A stretch of DNA of 64,000 bases from Metellina segmentata (taxonomy: Eukaryota; Arthropoda; Arachnida; Araneae; Tetragnathidae). Shown one piece after another: positions 52,633 to 63,859 of the stretch (position 1 is the stretch's first letter; each line of letters starts with the position of its first letter). The stretch lies in the NCBI GenBank assembly GCA_947359465.1, contig OX375879.1, positions 16,330,298 through 16,394,297 on the forward strand. The letters are read 5' to 3'. A program made the translations under genes and the position numbers. The notes beneath the pieces were generated by a model. It saw only the letters and a list, made by a program, of their open reading frames with translations. It did no database searches and was not told where the DNA came from.

Positions 52633-53756
52633 ATGGAAGAAAGGAACGTCCATTTTCTCCTCATTATACTATTTTATTTCAAAAAAGGTAAAACAGCTGC
52701 AGGAGTGCATAAAAAGATCTGAAATGTGTTTGCGGATGATGCCTTAGCAGAATAAGTGTGTCAAACGTGGTTCCCCAAGTTCCGTTCCGGGGATTTTGAA
52801 CATATCGACGGCACGGAACTCCGGTCGCTCAACGAAGATTTAACAATACGTAATAAAGGGTACCGTCGGTAAAAATTCATCCCAAACTGTACGGGTGAAT
52901 TTGATTGACACCCGTACAGTACGGATAGCCCGTACAGTACGGATAGCCCGTACAGTACGGAAATCCCGTACGCGTACAATACGGATGACAAACTGTACGG
53001 GTACGGGGCTGCGGAACTCCATATATCCCACACAAGTGTAGAAAACCATTTGCACCAGTTGGGATACGTTTCCCGCCTCAATGTTTGCTTGCCACAACGA
53101 GTTGACTACTCGCATTTCCATCTGCGACACGTTCCTTAAACGCCAGGGAAAAGATCCATTTTTGAATAAGCTGGTTACGGGTGATGAAAAGTGGATTGTC
53201 TTTTGACAACGTCGCTCGTAAAAGATCATGGGAAAAGAGCAGCGAAAAAACCACAATCAACCTCGAAGACAGGATTGCACCAGAGGAAAATTATGCTCTC
53301 AGTGTGATGGAATTATAAGGGTATCATTTATTATAAGCTCTTGCCATAAGGCAAGACAATCACCTCAGACGTATACTGCTCCCAGTTAAGAAAATTGGAT
53401 CAAGCAATACGTTCAAAGCGTCCAGAATTGGCAATTCGTAAAGGAGTCGTCTTTCATGATAATGCCATACCTCATACTTCATTAAGGACACGGCAGGAAT
53501 TGTAAAGACTGGCTAGGACGTTTTGCCTCACCCTGCCTATTCTCTGGATCTTGCGCCCTCGGATTATCACCTATTCTGATCGCTAGAGTCGCTACAGAAT
53601 TCTTTGAACGGAATAAAATTGACTAACGATGGGGCTGTAAAAAAGCATATAAATCAGTTTATCGGCAGTAAACCTTATGAGTTTTATGAACGTGTCATTA
53701 TGAAGTTGGTAGAGATATGGCAGGAAGTCATAGAAAAGAATAGACAATGGACATAA
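52633..53756 (+). pseudogene. mariner transposase, broken
   Basis: It starts MEERNVHFLLIILFYFKKGK (HTH region with stops), continues WFPKFRSGDFEHIDGTELRS, is interrupted at about 52858-53022, and resumes with TSVENHLHQLGYVSRLNVCL. AIRSKRPELAIRKGVVFHDN, then AIPHTS corresponds to the catalytic HDNARPH. It ends IWQEVIEKNRQWT and stop. Many stops and frame changes; not functional. Confidence 0.85.
52882..53010. repeat. 18-bp palindromic minisatellite inside the mariner
   Basis: Copies of CCCGTACAGTACGGATAG; each contains CCGTACAGTACGG, itself a near-palindrome. Flanking ACTGTACGGGT and ACCCGTACAGT form a further inverted pair. Confidence 0.9.
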
Positions 53757-53842
53757 TTGATAAGTAAGTATTTTCTGCTTTAGAGAAATTGTATATTATG
53801 TAACTCAAAAAACCGAACGGACTTATAATTTGCCAACCCAAT

Positions 53843-54639
53843 GTAATAGAAAAAAAAAGAAAATTGTTTAATATATTTTAAAATAAGTACTCCAAAGTAT
53901 TAAGTAATATATGCAGTATTTTATTGCGCCTGTATTATGCGAGAAATGTATGTTCTTACAAAATCTAAATTAGGGGTGTAGGGACCCAATTTATGGCATA
54001 CATGATCCAGTTTAAGGTGACCTAAAGAATACTTAAAACATACTACCAGTTTATGGAATAAAAAATCCACTTTTTCTTTTGAAGCTGCTCTGAGTTGATG
54101 AAAAAAAACCAGCGAAATAAATTTCAATCTCGAAACTGATTACCTGGCACTGCCTGAATTTGGTATTACGGATTCAGCAGATAACTATACATGAATTCAA
54201 GAACCTAGGGACATAAGGGCAGTTTCGAGTACAATCATTGAAGTTCACAGAACCGAATTTGGAATTTTTCTTGACATTCATGGACTTTTTATTTCTTATC
54301 TCGTTCAAGATGATAAAATTCAGTTATTCATTTTGCTCTTCGACGTTGCGTATATCAAGGAATTTTCGTCCAAATGTAGTATAAAGCTTCTGATATAAGT
54401 TTATTCCCTAAAGATGTAACTAAAAATACCCAGCAGTGGAAACGAATCCAACTGAAACTAGAAGATGTCATTGCTGTGTGAGGGTTATTTTTTACTGTAT
54501 AATTACAAACGAGGCAGTGATTTCGGTTCATTTCTTCCTGCGCAGTAAGCACAAAAAGTAATTTAATTTTGTCACAAGTGGTTGAAGTATATTGCTTAAG
54601 CAGCGACATTTCTGTTTAGTCTAATCAAAATAAAATGGA
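53843..54639. other. No recognised feature
   Basis: Nothing identified. Confidence 0.4.
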
Positions 54640-55245
54640 TGGATGATTTTCAAGTTTTATAGATGAACTTTTAGCGAGATGAAAACACGTGATGGGGCTG
54701 AATCCGCTTTGTTTAGAATTGCACATGTTCAATCTTCTGCCTGATTGTTGTCGTTTCCTGTTCTGAGACAGGTGTCGCCATATACATTTTGCACAATTCG
54801 GCGATCGCAATTATTTTTTCATTGTTGGTTCAGGATGGTACTCGGTGGTTTTAAAAGCAGCTACTACTATTGCAAGTGCAGGTGAACAGATAATTAAGTG
54901 TGTGTTCAATGCCCAGACAGTTGTTACAATGTCTATGTTCTGGATCCGTCACGGTTCATTCTCTTGCCTTTAAAATGTCCTGTTTTCAGTCTGGATAGTG
55001 TGGTGGTGGTTTTTCAACTGGTGTTAATTTCATAAATTTGTCGTTTGGTTTTAGTTTTGTGTAGAGTGAGATTGAATTTCATCAAAGCACACGCAACAGT
55101 AAGAGTTATTGGAGTTTGTTCAGCATTTAATTCCCTGGCTTCCTTTACCAATTCGTCTTGTCCAATCGGCCCAATTTTCCAATGAGGAGTCAAATGATGA
55201 ATTGTGTCTATGATTGAATCGTGAATAAAATACACCGTGTGTTGT
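54640..55245 (-). pseudogene. LINE RNase H / C-terminal remnant
   Basis: On the minus strand it reads GQDELVKEARELNAEQTPIT, then TVACALMKFNLTLHKTKTKR, QIYEI, and after stops TVTDPEHRHCNNCLG, LNYLFTCTC. The order (end of RNase H, a helical stretch, C..C...H...C) is that of non-LTR retrotransposons common in spiders. It is a different family from the one at 39021. Its ends are not defined. Confidence 0.65.
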
Positions 55246-55400
55246 TAATGTTGCACAATATTGATTGATTGTGTTTCGTTTTTAATTCATATGAGTAGTT
55301 AACATTAATTACATACCAATTAATCACCTTCAGCTAAGAAGCATTGAAAACAAAAGTGTACTCGGCGCAGAGCTCTAAAGCCGGGACCGCATCTTCTTCA

Positions 55401-55712
55401 GGTGTTTACCGCGGTAGCCCGATTCGAAGAGTAACGGATTAGAACCTAAGGGTTAAGATATCGAAAGATAATCCAACCACACACCATGTGGTACAAAGGG
55501 GATTTGTGCACGTTAAATCTGTCGTGACCTCAAATGTCATCACGTTGGCGTGGCGTGGTGTGTTATCTATCTGGCGTGTTCTAGTTATCTGGCAGTGGTT
55601 CAAAATTAAAGAAACAGTGTCTTCGGATTAATTGAACCTCGGGATTCATCCAGGAACGCCGCCAATAGACCGTTGTGTTGCTCCAGTGTGACGTTAATGA
55701 ACTACCTACTTA
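55401..55712 (+). repeat. SINE family A, full copy
   Basis: TTACCGCGGTAGCCCGATTC, GAGTAACGGATTAG, GTGCACGTTAAATCTGTCGTG, TCATCACGTTGGCGTGGCG, CGCCGCCAATAGACCGTTG, AATGAACTACCTACTTAC. Confidence 0.9.
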
Positions 55713-55934
55713 CACTATCCCGTCAAAATGTATAGGGTTTTGTATCGTAATTTTAAAATACCTTTGTGCATATGCAATAAAAGAAACAATTAGGAAGAAA
55801 CAATGTCCATTATTTTCAAAAACGATCAGATTCAACTTATGACGTTGTCATTTTTGTTCTTGATCCATTTGAAAAATTACGATATCTATTAAACGGGTTC
55901 GTTTTTGTCCCAATGTTTTTCCATAGTTTGCAAA
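55713..55934. other. No recognised feature
   Basis: Nothing identified. Confidence 0.4.
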
Positions 55935-56072
55935 TACATTGCTGGCCACCCAAATTGCAACACCAAGAAATACAAGAGATATCACAACAAAATTTATTTT
56001 GTAGATAACATGTTGACCAAGTATCAAATGATTAAATTTATAGACTTCTGTGAAGTGTGGTTCCTGCCAAAA

Positions 56073-57683
56073 TCAGTAGCTAGAGTAGCCGCCATTGTTG
56101 GAGATCACCGCTGCCACACGCCTCGACATTGATTCAAAGAGACTTTGGATGTGTTCTTGGGGTACAGCAGACCAAGCAGCTTCCGCACGTTGCCAAAGTT
56201 GATCTGGTGTGGCAGCTGGGGATGTAATCTGGCTCAATCGTTGAGCAACCATGGACCACATGTTTTCTATCGGCTGTACCATATGGTACTAGCCGACCCT
56301 TTTCTCTAACACGTGGACGCTGGAATGTGCTCAACAGCCAGACGGTGACAAAAACAATTTCAGACTTTGCACGTGAGGGTTTTGACTAAATTCCGAAAGA
56401 GAGTATTTTCTCATCGGCGGCCCGGCGTTCCGTTTGATCCATCGACACAGCTGGAGTTTACGTAGGTTCCCTAATCCCATGTCTGGGATGAAGATTTGCT
56501 GTTGGGAATCCAAGTCGGTTACAAACGGTTTTTGCATCTGTGTGGGGGTGTCTTGAGTTCTGTGGAGGACATAAACATCTCTTGCCAGGGCTGGGAATTC
56601 ACCCCCCTCCCGTTCGCAGCTGCGGTTCTGGTGAACCAAGCGAACGCGGTTTTTAGAAGGAGACTGATTATAGATTCGACGAGAGACAAACGTCTCTGTT
56701 TGCCATTGTTACTTTGGCTCCAGGCAGGATGTCGATGGCTGTGCCCTTAATTAATCTTGTAAATTTAAATGTAAATATTTAATTTATCTAAATAAATAGT
56801 TTAATTTTAAACCAGCTGTCCTTCTAATTCTTACATGACGGTACACGGCGAAAGATCCGGAGAGCGAGCTGGCCAGAGAAGCAATTCAATCTGGCGATTA
56901 ACGAAGAACCCTTGGACAATGCGTGCCACGTGTGGCCGCGCATTATCCTGTTGAAATATGGGTGTGGGCAAGCCCTGAAGGTAAGGAAGGACAACTGGCC
57001 TTAACACCTCGGAGATGTAGAGCTTGCTGTTTAAAGTACCGGCAATGCGTACTAGAGGAATGCGAGAGTCATATCCAATACCGCCCCATACCATATTACC
57101 CGGTGCAGGACCAGTGTGGCGGTGCATAACGCAGCTGTTCAGCATCCTCTCTCTACTGTGTCTCCAGACTCGAATCCGACCATTCTGGTGTTGCAGACAG
57201 AAGCGTGACTCGTCAGTAAAGACAATTTCATTCCATTCTGCCGTCCACATCCTTCTTTTATCGCACCATTGGCGGCGGAGACGTCTGTGTTTCTGCGTCA
57301 AGGGTAGACGAAGCAATGGACGTCTTGCGGACAGACCACTCTGCTGTAAACGGCGTCGAATGGTACGCGCAGACACTGGATGATGCGGACTGAATGTGCT
57401 GTGCTATGGTTCGTGATGTGGCTGAGCGATCCGTCACTGCCATACGCACAATATGTCTGTCATCACGTGAAGTGGTGCACTGAGGTGGATGCGATCGAAC
57501 ACGTCGGTCCGTCGTACCCTCCTGCATCCAACGATCACATATCCGCTTTACAGTTATTTGGTTTCGTTCAACACGACTACCGATTTCCATGAAAGATAAT
57601 CCACAATCTCGGTAGGCCACTATCCTTCCTCTGTCGAACTCGGATACTTGATCAAAAGATGATCGCTGTTTTCTACGAGGCAT
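56073..57683 (-). pseudogene. Tc1 transposase, one frameshift and one LTR insertion
   Basis: It starts at ATG (57681-57683), MPRRKQRSSFDQVSEFDRGR, with an HTH region (GLSFMEIGSRVERNQITVKR). A one-base change near 57380 shifts the frame before VSARTIRRRLQQSGLSARRP. The catalytic residues are D in VFTDESRFCL, D in FQQDNARPH, and E in IENMW. The sequence is cut after SPDLSP and resumes with IENMWSMVAQRLSQ at 56261. Joined across the LTR, 34 residues separate the second D and the E (DD34E). It ends with VAAVISNNGGYSSY. Confidence 0.92.
56275..56845 (+). mobile_element. Solo LTR (571 bp) with 4-bp target duplication
   Basis: It begins TGTACCATATGGTAC and ends ACATGACGGTACA (TG...CA). The 4-bp target CGGC flanks it exactly (56271-56274 and 56846-56849). 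AATAAA lies at about 56792, near the end, which gives the + orientation. No internal retrotransposon sequence remains, as after recombination between two LTRs. A 102-codon frame on the minus strand inside it has no known domain. The 4-bp duplication suggests a Gypsy-type element. Confidence 0.88.
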
Positions 57684-58007
57684 AATTGATCGTTTTTTTG
57701 AAAAAACCACAAGAAAAACCCAACTGCCGTACTTGAAATCGTCGAAATCTCCAAGCCTTAAATAGCGCTTTGAAGTGGCGCCACAGGCGCGCGTGATGTG
57801 CGTCTGCGCTGAAATTCTAATCATTTGCATATCTCACCTCTGCTAATGCATGTTGTAAATTTCATATTATTTGCATGCTTCCTTCAGGGTGTTGTATTTA
57901 CGATGGTTAGCAGTGTATATAGTGTGGACAACTGTTTCCAAGTATTCACCACAAGAGAAGGGATCTATTTAGTTGACACCTAGCTTGATAAATTCCAAAT
58001 GACCCAC

Positions 58008-58170
58008 GTGGTGTGCGGTGTCACAGTTGGAAGAGCAATGGATTAGCAACCGGAGCGTGGAGTGACCAGCTCAGATGTTGTTCTTGGTTCTTCCCTTAGG
58101 GATTTATCCCGGACTGTCACCAATATCCCGTTGTGTTGCTCCAGTGCGTTTTTAATTTAATACCTATCCT
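58008..58170 (+). repeat. SINE family A, internally deleted
   Basis: CGGTGTCACAGTTGGAAGAG, GGATTAGCAACCGGAGCG passes directly to TGGAGTGACCAGCTCAGATG, then GACTGTCACCAATATCCCG, TAATTTAATACCTATCC. Confidence 0.85.
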
Positions 58171-58982
58171 TTCATCCACGTCACGTGACTGTGTCCTTTC
58201 TAAAAAACCTGTATTAACTATACCTAGGCGTCAAGTGTTTTTGGATGATGTTCCGCATGTCTTCCTCTTTCATTGTGGCACACGTAACAATTGTTTGAAA
58301 TCATTAATTGTCGTGGATATCTTGCGTGCTGTCTGAGGGTTTAAGAAACTCGGAATTCCACATCAAATAATAAATGCGTGAAAAAGCGGAACTCCCTAAA
58401 AATGATAAAGTAAGCCAAAAGCCGACAGCTTGTCAAAGTGTTTGCTTCAGCAGCAAACTAATAAGCTCCTTTGAAGCTGATAACGTTAGTTTCGTGGGCA
58501 TTCGCCCGAAGCTGCAGACTCGCTGTTGTCAAAATGGCTTTAGGCAGCTTGGAGATACGGTGGGTTTTTTCCCCTCGCATCTCGAGGATTCTGATCCAAT
58601 TATTTATAAAGTGCTGTACAAAAGCAATTATCTTTTTAACTTTTTAACCCCTCAAACTCTAAGATGCGATCACAACTGCCATACATAATTTGGTAAAATA
58701 TGAGTAGATGTGAACAGTTTGTTTTAGCACGCGATTTTCAAGTAGTGTAGTATTATTTTTCCTCACGACAAAAATGACTCAATAATTTAATTGATTACTT
58801 AGGAGAATAATAGGAAAGATTCTATTGGTCAACACGGGTCAGATGTCATCCAGGGAAGACTGCAGGATATATAGACTAAGATATATATACGGATGAACTC
58901 CTCCAAGGGTTAAACATTTTATTAACTTTACTGTGGTTGTCTCGATGAGGTATTCCGTAATTTGTTAGATTAGGTCAAGACC
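58171..58982. other. No recognised feature
   Basis: A 104-codon frame at 58374-58688 has no recognised motif. Nothing else seen. Confidence 0.4.
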
Positions 58983-59080
58983 CCAGGTGCCGAATTATAT
59001 TCAGTGTTCTGCAACGCAACTCCAAGCAATTGCAATTGTTCTGCTGGCATTTGGTCCGAATTTTGAAAACTGCAGTCAAA
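58983..59080 (+). repeat. Dispersed repeat D (about 100 bp)
   Basis: Second copy of the sequence at 32199-32299: CCAGGTGCCGAATTATATTC, AATTGCAATTGTTCTGCTGG, TTTTGAAAACTGCAGTCAAA. Family unknown. Confidence 0.75.
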
Positions 59081-59618
59081 TGAAAAACTGCTCCCTGGGT
59101 CAAGACTGACCAGATTTTGATGGATGCGATAGTTCGTCATAGGAAAACTTACCCTATCTAGCCATCATCCAAAAATGATGACTTTCACCATATATCTCGT
59201 GATTTGCAAAATTGGTCAGATTTTGATGGACGAGTATTCTCGTCGAAAACTACTTGGAGAGAGAAGCTTCAATCTGTACTTTATCTTGCTTCAAAATAAT
59301 ATCATTGCATTTGAATATCTTCAAAATAATCGACCCTTACAAACTTTCCAACTCTTTCCTTCAAGTTAGTCATATCATTGGGAAAAAATGATTTAAAACA
59401 GCTTATATAAAAAATTGTTGAGAATAAAACTGAAGTTTTGCAAAATCCTTCATCATCTTGCATCAGAAGGTCATTCGTACGTTTTTTCGAATATTAGTTT
59501 CGTAACTAATATTGCCTATTAAAAATTACTTAAAACGGACTTATTACGTAGATTTTTTTTGTGGTCTCTTGTATTAGAAAATGAAATTTTAGTGTGATGA
59601 AAACATCATTGCGGAATC
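59081..59618. other. No gene; short internal repeat
   Basis: CAGATTTTGATGGA occurs twice (about 59111 and 59218), each followed by TTCGTC/CTCGTC. Nothing else recognised. Confidence 0.45.
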
Positions 59619-59791
59619 TATGTATCACACCCCGGCAAGAAAATGTGACACAACACAAAATATAAATATTTTTATGTTATGTCATTGAAAAATATGTATG
59701 AAGTGCCCCAGCGTGTTATATTACTATTCTGTTGAATATAATATAATTTATAGACATAAATACTTACCAAAAATTTAAAAGAAGCTTATAC

Positions 59792-61314
59792 TACACTCAT
59801 GTCCATAAATTAAGGATAATTCAGAACCACACGGAAATAGAACTCTAAAGTAAAAATTTCACCTGTAGAATTATTGCACAGATCTTCAAGAATAAAATCC
59901 AAATTACAGGAAGCCATCAGATGACGCCGATATTACGTCACAATGACGAGAGTGTAAGAGAAGTGTATATAAGGAATGATGGCACAGAAGTAAAATTGTT
60001 CATAAGCGTTCTGTAAGCCTCTTAGTGCCACAACCTAATAGTTATAACACAGAGGACGCAAGTCGATGATTTTTTATGTGGTAGAATTATCGGCCGCCTG
60101 GAATGTGGGTGTACTCAGATGCAAATTTCAGTGGAACTTGGAATCGCCCAAAGTGTCATCTCTAGGTTTTGGGCAACGATTCCAAAATGATGGAAATGTC
60201 AGTAGACGTTACAGTACAGGTTCCCCCCTCCCCGAGTTACAACGCCGAATGACGACCGGTATTTGGCAATTTGGCAGTAACTGCAGAAAGAAGCAGACGG
60301 AGCAAGCATCCGACCTTTCTCGTCAGATATCTTCCGCCACTGGTACGAAAGTTTCAAAGGAAAACGTTTACAGACATTTGGGACATGTTGATCTATATGC
60401 TCTAAGGCCTTCTCAGATGTGTTTCGCTCAGGGCAACTCACTGTCGCCAGCGGTTAGCTTGGAATAGAGAACATGCAATGTGGAAATCGTCACAGTGTGC
60501 TTGTGTCATGTTTTCCGACGAGTCCAGGTTTAGCTTGTACTCTGATTCACGGCTGACGTTCATATGGAGAACGCCAGGTACCCGTTATAACCAAGACGAC
60601 ATCATTGAACGACACCGTTACGGGGGTCCAGGTTTGCATGTTGGGGGTTTGCATACTGGGCTCCAGAACAGATATACCTTTTTCAAATTGGAACCATAAC
60701 AGGCCAAATTTATGGGAACATCATTCTGGAACAACATGTACGTATGCTTAGGTGTGCCATTGGCGCAGAATTTGTGTTTATGGGTGATAACGCCCGTCCT
60801 CACTGGGCAAACATTGTAAACAAATGCCATGAATCTGAGGATATCACCCGTATGGAATGACCAGCATTCTCACCTGACTTGAATCCGATAGAGAATGTGC
60901 GGGACATGCTTGACCGACGAGTTGCAGCCCGTCAACCACCTTCTACATGTGTACTGGAACTTCGGAGAGCATTGCTTGCTGAGTGGAGTGATTTTCCCCA
61001 AGATCAACTCGAAAATTTAATCTTCAGCATGCCTAGGCGTTGTATGGACTGTATTTCATCGTCTGGGAGACATACACTGTATTAACCATCATACCAACCA
61101 TGTCAGGTTAAGTTTTTGTAAGGTCGATATGTTTTTGTATTTGCTCCAGTGAGCAAAAATCGTAGCTTTTATGAATGGTATCATACATATACCATCTTTT
61201 TTGTTCTTTATCTTTTGTTTAATAAATGGGCTTTATGAATAAGTCACGTTTGTTTTGTTTCTGAATCTTTATTAGCCAAAGCTGGAATTATCCTAATTTA
61301 TGGACATGAGTGTA
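59792..61314 (+). mobile_element. Tc1-type transposon, complete ends, 1.52 kb
   Basis: TACACTCATGTCCATAAATT, then AAGGATAATTC at the left is mirrored at the right as GAATTATCCTAATTTATGG, ACATGAGTGTA, with one mismatch in about 30. The outer TA is the target site. The ends are well preserved although the gene is broken. Confidence 0.95.
60080..61085 (+). pseudogene. Tc1 transposase, several frame breaks
   Basis: IIGRLECGCTQMQISVELGI is the HTH, followed by SRFWATIPK and stop. Later pieces are VMFSDESRFSLYSDSRL (first D), FMGDNARPHWANIV (second D), FSPDLNPIENVRDMLDRRVA (final E) and FPQDQLENLIFSMPRRCMDC, ISSSGRHTLY. All three DD34E residues are present but in different frames, so the gene is inactive. 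Confidence 0.9.
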
Positions 61315-61405
61315 TTTTAATATAAGTTTTACTGTATCCTTTAAGTTGATGTTCCTCAAATTCTGCAATTTTGAGTTGTGTCACTTTTTTTGCCAGGTTG
61401 CGATA

Positions 61406-62094
61406 CATAAAATTCAAATACGACTCACTCACTGACTGACTCACTCATCACTGTATCTCAAGAACTACTAGAAGTACTAGGAATCTGAAATCTTGCAGGG
61501 TGATTCTTCTTACGCCGTAGAGATGCACTAAGAAAGGATTTTGAAAAATGTGACTCCTAAGAGGCCTAAAATTGACCGAAGTCCTAAGCCAAAGGCAATT
61601 TGAAAAAGGCATAGAAATAGCATTGAGTACAAAACGATTGCTCCTCGCAGCTCAGATTACTTTACCAGTGTTGATCGAAAAACAATTTTTTTTAAATAAA
61701 TTAAAATTTATGTTCCCTTTTTTGCTTCCTACGATGTAAATAATTTATAAATATTTGATTGATGAAGAAAGGGAATATTTAAAGCATTCAAATTTACATA
61801 ACTTACATTTTGTAATGGAACACGAAAGCCCAAAAGAAACCCTCATTGATCATAAAATCATAATTTTGCTTTTCTGTTTATGGCAACATCATAATTAATG
61901 TTTAATTTGATTTAGAACTCTTTGTGTGGGTATTTGCGTTGATATAAAGATTTGATCATATTTGAGGATTCCCAAGTATTATAAATATGTGTTCTTTTTG
62001 CATATAATTCTGTATTGTCTTTATCAATATTGTTCAAGTCTTTTGTCGAAGTGTTCTGTTTCAGAATATATTCAGGAAGTCGAAATTTAACACA
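61406..62094. other. No gene; GACTCACTCACT-type repeat
   Basis: 61423-61450 has ACGACTCACTCACTGACTGA, followed by CTCAAGAACTACTAGAAG, a type of sequence often seen in dispersed arthropod repeats. No further feature. Confidence 0.45.
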
Positions 62095-62745
62095 TCTATA
62101 TATATAATTCTCTTACGTGGCTCACGAAAAAGAAGTTATTTGTAATCGCGTTTTGGCAACACTGTACGATTGTTTGTTTATCGCGAAGTCTCGCGCATCG
62201 ATTGAATTTATAGCGTTATCGGATGAAATTTTATTGAAAAAAAAAAGGAAATTTTAATGAGCTGTTGCAGTTAGTTTATAATAGAAATCAAAGAAAGCGG
62301 AGGATCTTTTCAGGGCCATTTAAAAAACGGTACTTTTCAGGGCCAACAATTATAGTTCAACAAGACGCTTGCACTACAACTTTCGGCAACTAACTCAATG
62401 AAAAAGTGTGGGTCGTTTGAGTGCTGGGAAAATGTACACACAAACAACATGCTGGGTATTCAATTTCCAAAGCAACGCTCACATTTCGAGTCAAAATTTG
62501 CACAAAGTTTTCATTTGAATTCTGATTTTAGAGATACTGTATATATTTTTTCTGTAATACAGCAAATTTAGATTTGAAAAACATTTTTTTGGTAACATAT
62601 TTTGTAAACAATCCCTTCTGCTAGGACACATGTCTTCATTCAGGCGAGCGAAGCGAGCATAGGTTCGCGCAGCGAACCAATGAGAATTGCGAAGCAATCC
62701 TCCGGGGGTTGGCGAGCGTTAGCGAGCAGGGGGCAGGCCCCCTAG
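62095..62745 (+). mobile_element. Helitron H2, non-autonomous, complete
   Basis: It begins TCTATATATATAATTCTC and ends GGGGGCAGGCCCCCTAG, with A before and T after (651 bp). Both ends and the body match the minus-strand copy at 23014-23650. It differs by small changes such as an extra CAATGAGAATTGCGAAG stretch. Confidence 0.92.
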
Positions 62746-63597
62746 TTAAAATAGATTTTCCTCCCCGAATTCTGCATTTTTTTCAAGGATTGGAATTTTG
62801 CTTCTGTTTGCATTAGGTTTTCCGGTAGATTACCTACTGCAGAAATATTATTCAGGTGTTCGGTTTTAATGATTTATTTATTTCCTGCAAAATATCACTG
62901 GACATGAGTAATTCCTTGGTGGTAAACGTATATCTCAACAAACTTTCTTTAAATCTTTGGTTTTATACGAAATTGCGTAAAGATTGCTGTATCATAAAAT
63001 AAAAATCTACGCATCGAAATATTTTTAAAGCCTGTAATTTCTAATTTTAAAATAACAAGTAAATAAAAAAAATAACTTTAAAATAAGATGGGTTAAGTTA
63101 AATTGAAACGGGTAGTCATACGCCGTAGTTCAAATAAATGTCAAAAATGAATATATCTTTTCATTGAAAAACGATTAAAATAAGTTAAATTTTATTTTAT
63201 TTTTTCGTGTTTCATGGTTGTTACTGAAATCTGTGCTTCATAGTCAAGTAACTACATATATCATTCCAAATAGATACGTGCTTTCCATTTAAAAACCGAA
63301 TTTCTGAATTCAAAAAAATACCATAGGGGTTCAATTTAAAACTGTATGTCTGTTAGAAAAAAGGGAATTTTAAACAAGAATTTATTGATATTGGAATAAT
63401 ATCTCAGTTAGTAATTTTGAAATATTGAAATGTTTTGTCTTAAGTGACAGAAAATCAAAGTTGCTCACTCTACTTAGTGAAGCTGTTCTTACCAAACTTA
63501 GATACGTGTGAATCATTCGTTAAATACAGTGCTTTACTTTTTGTAAAAGCGTTGTAAAATAAACCTTTTGTTTATTAAAAAATTGTTATCGATTGAG
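62746..63597. other. No recognised feature
   Basis: AT-rich; nothing identified. Confidence 0.4.
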
Positions 63598-63780
63598 CTT
63601 TATTTGTCCACTGATGACATTTATTTCTATCACAAGCTCCAGTATTCCAAATGCCGCTGAATGGAATTTTCAGGAAAAAGTGCGTTTGTTTCAAACTAAA
63701 TTAGTCACGAATGCAGTAATTTTTAGCCCCTTTGGACTAATAGAACGCGGATTAATGCGTAGTCTATCACAGAGTTGCCA
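63598..63780 (+). repeat. Partial copy of the Helitron H1-associated block
   Basis: CACTGATGACATTTATTTC, TCCAAATGCCGCTGAATGG and TTTCAAACTAAATTAGTCACG match 20425-20525. TTTTTAGCCCCTTTGGAC, TAATAGAACGCGG matches 45015-45060. The two blocks are adjacent here, which suggests they belong to one larger repeat. Confidence 0.65.
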
Positions 63781-63859
63781 AGTGCTCCGGAACATCCGGA
63801 GTTTCTCCGCTAAAGCATTGAAAATCCGCAACTCCGTGTAATGTATGGTTCACTCCGGA

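Larger units (their letters stand above)
52450..53842 (+). mobile_element. mariner-like element, 1.39 kb, decayed
   Basis: The inverted ends are TTAGGTTGGCATAAAACTTC, then CGTCCGGTTTTT, against the complement ATTGGGTTGGCAAATTATAA, GTCCGTTCGGTTTTTT. TA dinucleotides lie near both ends. A single decayed transposase gene fills the interior, with a palindromic minisatellite inserted. Confidence 0.88.
55935..57917 (-). mobile_element. Tc1-type transposon split by a solo LTR
   Basis: The inverted ends are TACATTGCTGGCCACC(C), then CAAATTGCAACACC on the left, and as complement TACACTGCTAACCATC, then TAAATACAACACC on the right; TA is part of both outer ends. Without the LTR and one copy of its target it is about 1.41 kb. 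The transposase is nearly complete. Confidence 0.9.
59621..61405. mobile_element. Inverted-repeat (MITE-like) element carrying a Tc1 insertion
   Basis: The left end is TGTATCACACCCCGGCAAGA, then AAATGTGACACAAC. The right end, as complement, is TGTATCGCAACCTGGCAAAA, then AAAGTGACACAAC. TA flanks both sides. Without the Tc1 it is only about 260 bp, so it is a small mariner-type MITE that later received the Tc1. Confidence 0.75.

Noticed and set aside
56331..56639. 102-codon minus-strand frame as a gene
   Set aside because: It lies completely inside a solo LTR and has no recognisable domain.
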